Positions 34,785 to 44,398 of a stretch of DNA of 64,000 bases are shown here, one piece after another. Source of the stretch: Pedobacter rhodius (lineage in GTDB: Bacteria > Bacteroidota > Bacteroidia > Sphingobacteriales > Sphingobacteriaceae); assembly GCF_027213645.1 (NCBI RefSeq), contig NZ_JAPWGL010000004.1, forward strand, positions 124,001-188,000, read 5' to 3'. The notes below the pieces were generated by a model, which was not told where the DNA came from, ran no database searches, and saw only the letters and a list, made by a program, of their open reading frames with translations. Position 1 is the stretch's first letter. Each line of letters begins with the position of its first letter. Both the position numbers and the translations under genes were made by a program.

Positions 34785-36461
34785 TTATTCTGTACCTAAA
34801 AGTACACCAGACACATTCCATGCGCTGGAACTTAAACCTTGTGGTGGCCCCATTGGAATGGTTACTTTTATGGTATGTGTACCGGCTTTTAAATCGCCTA
34901 AGGAAATTATATTTGGATTGGTTACCGTTCCGGGACACCAGTTCGAACGACTTAAATCGGAAGAGGAAAGTCCCGTTTCAAAATTACCCGATGCAGGGTT
35001 TGATAAGCGGTAAGAACCACAATCCTGTCGCCACGGTATAAAAGCAAAGGCCTCTTTTCCGTCCAGCCAGATGGTATTTTTCCGAGGTACAAATTCATCC
35101 CCACTACCCCAACCACCATGACCGGTAGTGATGTAACGTAATTTTGCATCTTTAACATCCTTTTCTAAAGTGAAAGAAACTTCCAGACCCCTATCGCTGC
35201 TAAACATGGTGGCATATTCCTGTCCGGCCATTTCTAATACATTGGTCGAATTAAACAAAGGCATAATTATATTTTTCTCAGCCTTTTCCCTGCCACTATT
35301 GTGAAGGGTAATGTTTAATGAAACCTTATGTCCGCCTTTATCATAATTGCCAATAAAAACGGCTATCCAAACTTCTTTTCCATTAACTAAAGGAAATAAT
35401 TCTGAAATATCTTGCCTGTAGTAGACCTTATCTGCCCAGTTTTTATCTTTCAACTTTAAGTTATTGTATTTGCCCACACCGAAGGGTGTAAAAAACCGCA
35501 TCAGTTCGATAACCGGATTGTAAGTTGCCGTAGCCACAACACCCTGGTAGGTTTTTCCATTTCCATTGTTATAAACCGGCAAAACCTTTACTGAATTTTT
35601 CAAGGCATCCATTAAGCCAACCGATTTATCCGTTGGAATTACAAAAACAGAACCTGTTCTGTCATAAGCATCACCGTTTGATTGCTCTGTTAAATCGACA
35701 AAAATAGCTGGATTGGTCAGCAATTCCGGAAATTTAACTTTCCTGGCAATGACCGTTCCGCCGGCAAACCTGAAAACAGAATCAGACAGCGGTTTATCTG
35801 TAAAGTTGATGGTTTCATTATTGAAAACGTTGAGTGTGGTAAACCTGCTTTTCCAAAGCAAATCTTTGTACGATAATCCGTCTGTTAGTTTTAATGTACT
35901 TAAATCAATCGGCTCATTGTTTTTAACTTCTTCAATTTTTGTTGCTGTTAGATAACTATTTCCGTTTCGAACCTGCTCTAATACCAAACCCAGACTTTGC
36001 CCCAGAACCGTTGGTGCAGCTTTAATTCCGACATCAGCCGTGTACCACAATTCTATTGTATTCGAGTCGACTATCGTTTTTGCCTTTTTACAGGTGTAGC
36101 CTAAAATCACTTTGGTTTCGTTACTGAATTCGAAAACCTGTTTAGCGATTGTAGCGCTATCTGCTGTAGAAATTTGATTGCTTTTACCCAAATCGGCAAC
36201 CTGAAATAATATATTTTCTGGCTTGACGATAATACTTTGCTCGAAAGGATATTTAGCTTTATTGGCCAATACACTTTCCATACTTAATAGATTTTGTTTT
36301 GCGCCGGCGATAACGACTATAGGATTTCTATCTTCTTTCGGCTTCTCATCTGCAGAGCGCCAATAAACTATTTTGTAGGTTGAATTTGTTTTTAAAGCTT
36401 GTTGCGCCTGGGCAAAAACCACGGTAAATACTGAGAAAATAAGGATATAAAGTTGCTTCAT
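34785..36461 (-). CDS. GLPGLI-like domain fused to a PNGase F-type amidase
   Basis: Exported 558-aa protein (signal peptide ending AQAQ). The N-terminal 200 residues resemble the GLPGLI/Porph_ging family (KVILGYTCKKAKT, ELWYTADVGIKAAPTVLGQSLGLVLE). The rest aligns by eye with both jelly-roll domains of peptide-N-glycosidase F, which removes N-glycans from glycoproteins. NGDAYDRTGSVFVI matches the region of the catalytic Asp, and HGGWGSGDEFVPRKNTIWLDGK matches the region of the second catalytic Glu. Then come CGSYRLSNPASGNF and SRSNWCPGTVTNP. The third acidic residue of the classic enzyme seems absent (VWIAVFIGNYDKGG), so the activity may differ. It is likely periplasmic or secreted. Confidence 0.85.
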   Translation of the reverse strand: MKQLYILIFSVFTVVFAQAQQALKTNSTYKIVYWRSADEKPKEDRNPIVVIAGAKQNLLSMESVLANKAKYPFEQSIIVKPENILFQVADLGKSNQISTADSATIAKQVFEFSNETKVILGYTCKKAKTIVDSNTIELWYTADVGIKAAPTVLGQSLGLVLEQVRNGNSYLTATKIEEVKNNEPIDLSTLKLTDGLSYKDLLWKSRFTTLNVFNNETINFTDKPLSDSVFRFAGGTVIARKVKFPELLTNPAIFVDLTEQSNGDAYDRTGSVFVIPTDKSVGLMDALKNSVKVLPVYNNGNGKTYQGVVATATYNPVIELMRFFTPFGVGKYNNLKLKDKNWADKVYYRQDISELFPLVNGKEVWIAVFIGNYDKGGHKVSLNITLHNSGREKAEKNIIMPLFNSTNVLEMAGQEYATMFSSDRGLEVSFTLEKDVKDAKLRYITTGHGGWGSGDEFVPRKNTIWLDGKEAFAFIPWRQDCGSYRLSNPASGNFETGLSSSDLSRSNWCPGTVTNPNIISLGDLKAGTHTIKVTIPMGPPQGLSSSAWNVSGVLLGTE

Positions 36462-36474
36462 AAAATCGAAAACT

Positions 36475-36482
36475 CAAATATA
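36475..36482 (-). promoter_or_regulatory. Bacteroidota -7 box for the PNGase F-like gene
   Basis: TATATTTG on the minus strand, 13 bp from the start codon, giving a very short leader. No clear -33 element; the region upstream is the end of the cytidine deaminase gene. Confidence 0.5.
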
Positions 36483-36485
36483 AAA

Positions 36486-36974
36486 CTATCTCTCCAACCT
36501 ATCTTCAACAAAAGCAAAAGGCAATAAACTCTTTACACTCGGCACTTTCAAAACCTCGCCATTTAAGCAATAAAATATGACTTCAATTGGTGCCGACTGT
36601 TTACGTTCAAACTCGGCCATAACCTGCAGGCATCCCCCGCAAGACGTAACCGGTTTTAAAATTTCGAAGTTATCGGTTTGCGCCGTGATGGCCATACTTT
36701 CGATAACCGCATTCGGGTAAGCAGCGCCGATTGAAAACAGCGCAACACGTTCGGCACATAAACCTGAAGGGTAGGCCAGGTTTTCCTGATTGCTCCCGAG
36801 AATTATTTCTCCCGAGGCTAAGCGAATGGCTGTTCCAACCCTGAATTTGGAATAAGGAGAATAAGAACTGGCCAGGGCTTGTTCAGAAAGTTCGCACAAT
36901 AATCTGTCGTTTTCGTTCAACTCCTCTACACCTTTATACTGTTCAAAAATTATATTTAGATTTATTAAGTTCAT
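36486..36974 (-). CDS. cdd: Cytidine deaminase
   Basis: Deaminates cytidine and deoxycytidine to uridine forms in pyrimidine salvage. It is 162 aa from the ATG at 36974. A start 17 codons earlier would add a non-conserved hydrophobic stretch and is not chosen. The zinc site is visible as CAERVALFS (Cys and catalytic Glu) and TSCGGCLQVMAEF (two Cys). SYSPYSKFRVGTAI and NQENLAYPSGL bind the nucleoside in the family. It is divergent from tamB with 147 bp between the two starts. Confidence 0.94.
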   Translation of the reverse strand: MNLINLNIIFEQYKGVEELNENDRLLCELSEQALASSYSPYSKFRVGTAIRLASGEIILGSNQENLAYPSGLCAERVALFSIGAAYPNAVIESMAITAQTDNFEILKPVTSCGGCLQVMAEFERKQSAPIEVIFYCLNGEVLKVPSVKSLLPFAFVEDRLER

Positions 36975-37121
36975 TTTAAAAGAATTACAAAACGCTAATG
37001 TTAAATTTTTTAGCGGGGCGAACAATTTAGGTTATTTTTTGTATTAATTATAAAGATTGCCTTAAAATTAATTTTAATGGCACGCTTTTGCATTTTATAA
37101 AATCACCAAACACAATTCGTT

Positions 37122-40100
37122 TTGAATAAATACGTACGTAAAAGTCTTAAAGTTTTACTCTGGGTAATTGCCTCAATCATCATACTTGTTGTAGCTTTGG
37201 CACTATCGTTAAACATTCCCGCAGTGCAAAACTTTGTTAAAGGTAAAGCCATTAATTACCTGAAAAACAAAACTAAAACGGAAGTAAGCCTTGAAAGCAT
37301 CAAAATTGCACTCCCTAAAGATGTGGTTTTAAATAAGTTTTACATCGAAGACCGAAAAGGCGACACCTTATTATATGCTGAAAAATTAGCGGTCGACATC
37401 AGCCTGTTTAAACTTTTAAAAAACACAGTTGAAATAAATAACATTGAACTGAAAAATATACGTGCAAATGTTAAACGCATAAATCCGGATACCACTTTCA
37501 ATTTTTCTTTCCTCGTGGATGCTTTTATGAGCGACCAGAAGAAACCTGAAGAAAAAGTTGATAAAGACACTACTTCTACACTTAAATTTTCGGTTGATAA
37601 GGTTTCATTTGAAGACATCGGTATTACCTATCGAGATGACGTTGCAGGGAATGATGTTAAACTTTATTTAGGTGCGTTTAAAACTAAATTGAAAACATTT
37701 GATTTAGCCAATCAACACTATGTAATCCGCGACCTGACTTTAAACAACACTTCACTAAAATACCTTCAACAAAAACCATTAACCCAATTGGTTCAACACC
37801 TGACCAATAGTATAGACAGTAGTCAGAAGGAAGCTTGGAAATTACCTTTAATTGAAGTGGAAAATTTTGCTTTCAGCAATGTAAAAGTGAATTACGATGA
37901 TCAGGTTTCGACAACAAAAGCGGTAGCTGATGTAAATGAATTGGGTCTGGTTAACCTCAAGGTAGATTTGACCAATAGTAAATATACGGTTGATGATGCA
38001 AAACTGAACAAATCAAATATCCTCTTTGCTTTTAAACCTGCTCCGAGTAACGATTTAAAGAAAGTAAAGGATACGGTTGTTCCCCAAAAATCGACTTTAG
38101 GATTAATCATTAAAAACATCAGCCTGGCCGATAACAATGTACAGTTCGATAATTTGGGTGCAAAAGCGGCTCCGAAAGGCATGGATTTTAATCACCTAAA
38201 AATCTCCGGCTTAACGTTCGGTGCAGGTGATGTCAGTTATGGTGCCGAAGGTATAAAGGCCAACGTTAAAAATGGCTCGTTAAAGGAGAAAAGTGGTTTT
38301 GCCTTAAATGAATTAAGAGGGAATGCCGTTTATAACGATAAGCAAATTAAGCTGACCAACTTCGTTTTAAAAACGCCTAACACAAGCATCGAAAATGCTA
38401 CAGAACTGAATTTTACTTCGATGGATGATTTGACTAAGCATCCTGAAAAAGTTAAACTGGCATTAAATTTCAAGAATACTACTATAGGTTTAAAAGATGC
38501 AGGCTATTTTAGCGACGCCATTCCGGCGAATTACCGAAATGAAAAAATTAAGTTGAATGCTGATGTTTACGGCTACCTAAACAATTTAAATATTCCACGT
38601 CTGCAAATCAGCGGGTTAAAAAACACCCAAATTGACATCAGCGGTACCGCAAAAGGTTTACCCGATATTAATAAAACTTTTCTCGATTTAAACATTAAAA
38701 AGCTTTATGTAACCAAAGCTGACATCCTGGTCGCCGTTCCCAAAAAATCGTTACCACCAAGCATTGAATTGCCTAATGTAATTAACGCAAAAGGAAAATT
38801 CACAGGTTCGCTTACAGATTTCAACACCAATATGAATATCCAGACAGATATGGGTGGCGCTATCTTAACCGCATCAATGAAAGGACCTAAAGGCAGGGAA
38901 AGTTATAAAGCAAACATTAATCTGAATAATTTTAACGTAGGCCGCTTATTAAAAATGCAGCCGAAATTAGGCCGTGTTTCGGTTAAGGCTGATGTCGCAG
39001 GCACTGGCCTTGATCCTAAAAAAATCAATGCAAAGTTTAACGCAAAAGTTTTAAGTGCGTATTATAACAAATATACTTACCGCAATTTAAGCCTTGCAGG
39101 AAATTATAGTAATCAGAACATAATTATTAAAAGCAGCATGCCGGATAGCAACGCAAACTTTGCGCTGGATGCTAAAGTGAATATGGCGGGCAAATATCCG
39201 GCGGTAAAGGCGAATCTGAACTTAAAACAAGTTGACCTGCAGGCTTTGAATTTCAGTCCGACGGTTTTAAGCGCCGCAGGTGTGGTTAAAGTAGATCTAG
39301 CAACGGCTGATGCTGATTATTTAAATGGTTCGGTCGATATTACAGGATTACAGCTTGTAAAAGATGCACAAAGAATTAATGTCGATACCATATCCTTAAA
39401 TGCAAAAACAACGGAAACTTCAAATGAATTAACATTGAAATCAGAAATACTTTCAGCAAAAGTTGACGGTAAATATCAGCTTACGAAAGTAAGCAACGCC
39501 ATTATTAATGAAATCAATAAATATTATGCGTTTGGTGAAGTAACTAAAATTCCGGATCAACGCTTACGGTTTTTTGTAAAGGTTTATGATTCAAAATTAT
39601 TAAAGCAATTTGTACCGGAACTAACTGTTTTTAAAACTTCGCAGTTTTACGGATTAATTGATACAGAAAAGGACAGTCTGCAAATTAAAGGCAATTTTCC
39701 ACAAGTAGTTTATGGCGATTTTAAAGTTGATACCACTGTTTTAAACATTAATAACGACAACAATAAACTGGCTTATTCTTTAACTGTTAAAGGCTTACAA
39801 AGTCCGTCAGTGTCGCTTTTCAATACAGAAGTGAGTGGAGATGCTGCAAATAATAATTTGGGTGTGAACATTTTCCTTCGCGACAGGCAACTTAAAAACA
39901 AATATGTAATCGGCGGAACTTTCCAGTCGATAAACAAAGATTTTAAATTCAGTTTAGATCCGCAAAAATTGTTGCTCGACTATCAGAAATGGGTGGTTTC
40001 GCAAGACAATTATATTCAGTTCGGCGCTTCTGGCATTTTGGTTAACCAATTCGAAATCAGCAATAGCGGGCAGTCTTTATCAATAAACAGTAACCCAACC

Positions 40101-42116
40101 CAACCGAATGCACCCTTAAATGTAGCGTTTAAAGATTTTCAATTAGAAACTTTAACAAAATTTGCAGAAACCGATACTACATTGGTTGGCGGAAGATTAA
40201 ACGGAACGGCAAATGTTAAAGATTTAGCATCGACACCAAAATTCGAGGCAAATTTGACGATTGACCAATTACGTTATCAAAAAGATCAACTGGGTACCCT
40301 GAGATTAGCTGTAAACAATAATACTCAAAATGCATTCGAAGTTAATGTCGCTTTAACCGGCGTACATGAGCTGAGGGTAAATGGTTTTTACTACACAGCG
40401 CCGCAAAGTGCATTAGATTTAACGGTTAATATCGATAAAATTGAGATGAAAAACATCGAGAGTTTATCTCAAGGCCAGCTGAAAAACGGTACTGGAACGT
40501 TAACCGGTGCACTTTCAGTTAAAGGTGCTTTAACTGCGCCCAAAATTCTGGGCGATCTGACTTTTAATAACGCCGGTATTAATGTGGCTTATGTGAATTC
40601 TTATTTCCGTATGCCTAATGAGAAAATATCCTTTACAAATGAAGGTATTAGTTTTAACAATTTTACCCTGATAGATTCACTGAACCAAAAAGCGACAATT
40701 AACGGAAAAATTTTAACAACTGATTTTAAAAATTATCGTTTCGGTCTGGATATCCGGATGAACAATTTCAGGGCGATAAATTCTACTGCTGCCAATAATG
40801 AAATGATTTACGGAACGGTGTTCCTGACCAGTAACATTAAAGTTCGTGGTGATTTAAATCAGCCGGATGTAAACATGAGCCTTAAAGTAAATAAAGGAAC
40901 AAAATTCTTTTTTGCGCTGCCTGCTAACGACCCTTCAATAATCGACCAGGAAGGTATTGTACAATTTATCGATGCCGATGCGCCACCCTTCAACGGTCAG
41001 CGGGCCTTAAAAGTAGATAGTGTAAGCAAGTCGCCTATTAAAGGAATAAATCTGGTTGCAAACGTAACCATCGATCCCGAAGCGGAGCTTAATGTAGTTG
41101 TCGACCCATCGAATGGCGATGCTTTAAAGGTTCGTGGTGATGCAAATCTAAATGCGACGATGGATCCAAGTGGGAAAATAAGCTTAACAGGCCGTTATGA
41201 AATTTCAGATGGTTCCTACAACCTTTCGGTTGGCCCGCTTGGCAAAAAAGAATTCAAACTGGTTAAAGGCAGTACAATTATCTGGACAGGAGAGCCGACT
41301 ACCGCAAATGTTAATTTGACCGCTTTGTATGAAGTTAATGCAGCACCGATAGATTTAATAAATGATCCGTCTAATGTTCAGGCAAAAACCAAATTACCAT
41401 TTCAGGTTTATTTAATGATGAAAGGCGAATTGTTAAAACCCATCATTTCATTCAAACTTGATTTACCGGAAAATGAACGAGGTGCTTTAAGTGGAATTGT
41501 TTACACCAGATTATTAAATGTTAACCGGGATGAAAGCGAATTAAATAAACAGGTTTTTGCCTTACTTGCATTGAACAGGTTTATTGCTAATAACCCATTC
41601 CAAAGTTTAGCCGGCGGCGGAGGTGGTGTATCTACGCTTGCCCGTTCAAGCGTAAGTAAACTGCTGACCGAACAATTAAATAATTTGACTTCAGACTTAA
41701 TTCAGGGTGTAGATTTAAACTTTGGTGTAAACTCATCAGAAGATTATTCTACCGGTTCATTGCAGCAGAAAACGGATTTAGAAGTCGGCTTATCTAAAAA
41801 ATTACTCAACGACAGGTTAACGGTTACCGTCGGTAGCTCATTTGCACTCGAAGGTCCTCAGGCACCTGGTGAAAAATCGACAGATATTGCCGGTAATGTT
41901 AATGTAGAATATGCCCTATCTGCGGATGGGCGTTATAGGCTGAGGGCATACAGAAGAAACCAGAACGACGTAATTGTTCAGGGGCAAATTATTGAAACGG
42001 GATTAGGGTTTACACTGGTTGTTGATTACAATAAGTTTAAAGAGATATTTCAGAAGAAGAGAATTAGAAGAATAAGAAACATTGAAGAGAAAGCACAAAA
42101 TGAAACAACTAACTAG
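37122..42116 (+). CDS. tamB: Translocation and assembly module protein TamB
   Basis: Very large (1664 aa) inner-membrane-anchored, mostly beta-strand protein of the TamB/AsmA-like group, which spans the periplasm. It is linked to outer-membrane protein insertion and, in recent work, to phospholipid transport between membranes. One N-terminal transmembrane helix (about 9-31, LKVLLWVIASIIILVVALAL) is followed by AsmA-like repeats. The C-terminal DUF490 domain is marked by GRYEISDGSYNLSVGPLGKKEF and LPFQVYLMMKGELLKPIISF. The start codon is TTG, with no in-frame ATG nearby before the membrane helix. The TamA/BamA-like gene starts inside its last codons. Confidence 0.93.
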   Translation: MNKYVRKSLKVLLWVIASIIILVVALALSLNIPAVQNFVKGKAINYLKNKTKTEVSLESIKIALPKDVVLNKFYIEDRKGDTLLYAEKLAVDISLFKLLKNTVEINNIELKNIRANVKRINPDTTFNFSFLVDAFMSDQKKPEEKVDKDTTSTLKFSVDKVSFEDIGITYRDDVAGNDVKLYLGAFKTKLKTFDLANQHYVIRDLTLNNTSLKYLQQKPLTQLVQHLTNSIDSSQKEAWKLPLIEVENFAFSNVKVNYDDQVSTTKAVADVNELGLVNLKVDLTNSKYTVDDAKLNKSNILFAFKPAPSNDLKKVKDTVVPQKSTLGLIIKNISLADNNVQFDNLGAKAAPKGMDFNHLKISGLTFGAGDVSYGAEGIKANVKNGSLKEKSGFALNELRGNAVYNDKQIKLTNFVLKTPNTSIENATELNFTSMDDLTKHPEKVKLALNFKNTTIGLKDAGYFSDAIPANYRNEKIKLNADVYGYLNNLNIPRLQISGLKNTQIDISGTAKGLPDINKTFLDLNIKKLYVTKADILVAVPKKSLPPSIELPNVINAKGKFTGSLTDFNTNMNIQTDMGGAILTASMKGPKGRESYKANINLNNFNVGRLLKMQPKLGRVSVKADVAGTGLDPKKINAKFNAKVLSAYYNKYTYRNLSLAGNYSNQNIIIKSSMPDSNANFALDAKVNMAGKYPAVKANLNLKQVDLQALNFSPTVLSAAGVVKVDLATADADYLNGSVDITGLQLVKDAQRINVDTISLNAKTTETSNELTLKSEILSAKVDGKYQLTKVSNAIINEINKYYAFGEVTKIPDQRLRFFVKVYDSKLLKQFVPELTVFKTSQFYGLIDTEKDSLQIKGNFPQVVYGDFKVDTTVLNINNDNNKLAYSLTVKGLQSPSVSLFNTEVSGDAANNNLGVNIFLRDRQLKNKYVIGGTFQSINKDFKFSLDPQKLLLDYQKWVVSQDNYIQFGASGILVNQFEISNSGQSLSINSNPTQPNAPLNVAFKDFQLETLTKFAETDTTLVGGRLNGTANVKDLASTPKFEANLTIDQLRYQKDQLGTLRLAVNNNTQNAFEVNVALTGVHELRVNGFYYTAPQSALDLTVNIDKIEMKNIESLSQGQLKNGTGTLTGALSVKGALTAPKILGDLTFNNAGINVAYVNSYFRMPNEKISFTNEGISFNNFTLIDSLNQKATINGKILTTDFKNYRFGLDIRMNNFRAINSTAANNEMIYGTVFLTSNIKVRGDLNQPDVNMSLKVNKGTKFFFALPANDPSIIDQEGIVQFIDADAPPFNGQRALKVDSVSKSPIKGINLVANVTIDPEAELNVVVDPSNGDALKVRGDANLNATMDPSGKISLTGRYEISDGSYNLSVGPLGKKEFKLVKGSTIIWTGEPTTANVNLTALYEVNAAPIDLINDPSNVQAKTKLPFQVYLMMKGELLKPIISFKLDLPENERGALSGIVYTRLLNVNRDESELNKQVFALLALNRFIANNPFQSLAGGGGGVSTLARSSVSKLLTEQLNNLTSDLIQGVDLNFGVNSSEDYSTGSLQQKTDLEVGLSKKLLNDRLTVTVGSSFALEGPQAPGEKSTDIAGNVNVEYALSADGRYRLRAYRRNQNDVIVQGQIIETGLGFTLVVDYNKFKEIFQKKRIRRIRNIEEKAQNETTN

Positions 42117-44391
42117 ACCTTTTTTATTAATTATGGCCTGTTTAGTTTGGGCAGGTTGCAGCAGCACGAAATCCTTAAAACCTGGACAGATTCTATATAC
42201 CGGTGCAGAAGTAAATATCAATCCTGATTCATCGGCAAAAATTGATGATCAAAAACAAGTAAAAACAGATCTGGAATCTAAAACCCGGCCACGCCCCAAT
42301 AAGTCTATATTAGGCATAAAATATAAGCTTGGCATATATAATCTTGCAGGTGAACCAACAAAACCTAAAGGTTTTAAAAACTGGTTAAGAAGACAGGGTG
42401 AACCGCCTGTGCTTTTAAGTGAAGTTAAACTTAAATATAATAATGATGTGTTAACGAGTTATTTAATCAGCGAAGGTTACTTACAAGCTGTGGTTACAGG
42501 TGATACGGTTGTTAAAGAAAAAAAAGGTAAGGCAATATATACCGCCAATACCGGCGACAGATATAAAATTAACAAAATTAATTTTCCACCGGATACCGGT
42601 GTTTTAACTAAAATTATTAATGCAAATAAAGAAAAAACGCTTTTAAAAACCGGTGATTATTATGACCTCGATGTTTATAAAAACGAACGGATTAGAATTG
42701 ATAATGACTTAAAAGAAATCGGTTACTTCTATTTCAGTCCGGATTACCTGATTATGCAGGTTGACAGCACAATCGGTAAAAACCTGGTTAATATTTCTGT
42801 AAAAGTAAAAGATATTGCACCTGATGCGGCATTAAAGCCTTATTCAATTAAAACCATCAATATTTACCCTAATTATTCCCTGAGGAGAGATGGTGCATTA
42901 AGGAAGTTAAAACCATTGCAATACAATGATTTCAACATTTACGATGATAAAAATACTTTTAAACCAAGGCTTTTTGACAGACTGGTATTTTTCCAAAAAG
43001 GCGAAGCCTATAATCGTAAAGACCATAACCAGTCGTTAAACCGCATGGTTAATATTGGTGCTTTTCAGGATGTGAGAGCAGAGTTTTTACCGGTAGATAG
43101 CTTTAAAAATAACCAGCTCGATTTAAATATTTACCTGACACCGCTCAAAAAAAACTCGCTTACCTTCTCTGTTACCGGAACCAGTAAATCTAATAATTTC
43201 GTAGGTTCTGAAGTTAAGGTTACGCAAACAACAAGAAACCTTTTTCGGGGTGCAGAGCAATTGGATGTAAGTGTAAGTGGCGGCTTTGAAACGCAAACCA
43301 GGGGAACATCATTAGGAAGAAATTCTCTTTCTTTAACTGCAGAAGGTAAACTAACTTTTCCGAGGTTTATTGTACCCTTTTACAAGCCAAATAGCACCAC
43401 GGCCTTTATTCCCAAAACAATAGCTTCATTATCCTATCAAATGTTAAGCAGGGGTTCTGAATACACATTGCGAGCCTTTAAAGGTGAGTTTGGTTATAAC
43501 TTTAAAGAAAACTTATACAAAGAGCATAATTTAAATCCTGTTTCTGTTAGCTATATCTCGACAGGTTTTCCTTCGGATGACGTTAGAGATAGCTTATATG
43601 CCGCAAATCCACTATTAAAAGCTACCCTTGAAAATCAGTTCATTATTGGTAGCAGTTATAATTTCACCTATACCAACCAGATGGAAGAGAGCCGAAGAAA
43701 TAACACTTATTTTTTTGGTGGTATTGAAACCGGGGGAAACGTTTGGGGCTTATTTGCTCCGAAAAATGATGACGGACAAAAATCAATTTTCGGAACACCT
43801 TTAACGCAATTCGTAAGACTGGAGGCCGATTTACGAGACTATTATAAAATTAACAGGAACCTGATTTGGGCTAACCGGTTAAATTTAGGATATGGTTATG
43901 CCTATGGCAATACCACTTCTTTACCATTTGTACGCCAATTTTTTGCCGGCGGAAGTAATGATATCCGGGCTTTTCCAGCCAGGACATTAGGCCCCGGAAC
44001 ATTTAAAGTTGATGATAACGCGATATTTGCCGATCAGGGTGGAGACGTTAAATTAATGCTTAACTCTGAGCTGAGGTTTAAACTGGTTAGTGTTTTATAT
44101 GGCGCTTTATTTGCAGATGCCGGAAACGTTTGGCTTAGAAAAGAAGACCCATTAAGGCCAGGTTCCGAATTTAAAGTCAGCAATGTTCTTAATGAGTTGG
44201 CGGTCGGTACTGGTGCCGGTTTACGTGTCGACGCTACCATTTTTGTTATTCGTTTAGATGTTGCTTTTCCGGTTCGTAAACCTTATTTACCAGAGGGCCA
44301 GCGATGGGTGTTTGACAATATCGCTTTTGGAAACAAAGACTGGCGAAGAGAGAATTTAATTTTTAATATTGGAATAGGCTATCCTTTCTAA
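42100..44391 (+). CDS. TamA/BamA-type outer-membrane protein (POTRA plus barrel)
   Basis: Outer-membrane protein of 763 aa with POTRA-like domains (about 60-330) and a C-terminal 16-strand barrel of the surface-antigen (D15) family: FVRQFFAGGSNDIRAFPARTLGPG, then a C-terminus ending LIFNIGIGYPF. GGSNDIRAF is the family's conserved lid-lock-like motif. The N-terminus looks like a lipoprotein signal (IMACLVWAGCSS). That is a known variant of the Bacteroidota TamL proteins, which replace TamA and carry a lipid anchor. Start at ATG 42100, overlapping tamB by 17 bp; a TTG at 42082 is less likely. The pair is a TamB/TamL envelope assembly module. Confidence 0.92.
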   Translation: MKQLTRPFLLIMACLVWAGCSSTKSLKPGQILYTGAEVNINPDSSAKIDDQKQVKTDLESKTRPRPNKSILGIKYKLGIYNLAGEPTKPKGFKNWLRRQGEPPVLLSEVKLKYNNDVLTSYLISEGYLQAVVTGDTVVKEKKGKAIYTANTGDRYKINKINFPPDTGVLTKIINANKEKTLLKTGDYYDLDVYKNERIRIDNDLKEIGYFYFSPDYLIMQVDSTIGKNLVNISVKVKDIAPDAALKPYSIKTINIYPNYSLRRDGALRKLKPLQYNDFNIYDDKNTFKPRLFDRLVFFQKGEAYNRKDHNQSLNRMVNIGAFQDVRAEFLPVDSFKNNQLDLNIYLTPLKKNSLTFSVTGTSKSNNFVGSEVKVTQTTRNLFRGAEQLDVSVSGGFETQTRGTSLGRNSLSLTAEGKLTFPRFIVPFYKPNSTTAFIPKTIASLSYQMLSRGSEYTLRAFKGEFGYNFKENLYKEHNLNPVSVSYISTGFPSDDVRDSLYAANPLLKATLENQFIIGSSYNFTYTNQMEESRRNNTYFFGGIETGGNVWGLFAPKNDDGQKSIFGTPLTQFVRLEADLRDYYKINRNLIWANRLNLGYGYAYGNTTSLPFVRQFFAGGSNDIRAFPARTLGPGTFKVDDNAIFADQGGDVKLMLNSELRFKLVSVLYGALFADAGNVWLRKEDPLRPGSEFKVSNVLNELAVGTGAGLRVDATIFVIRLDVAFPVRKPYLPEGQRWVFDNIAFGNKDWRRENLIFNIGIGYPF

Positions 44392-44398
44392 ATTTTTT

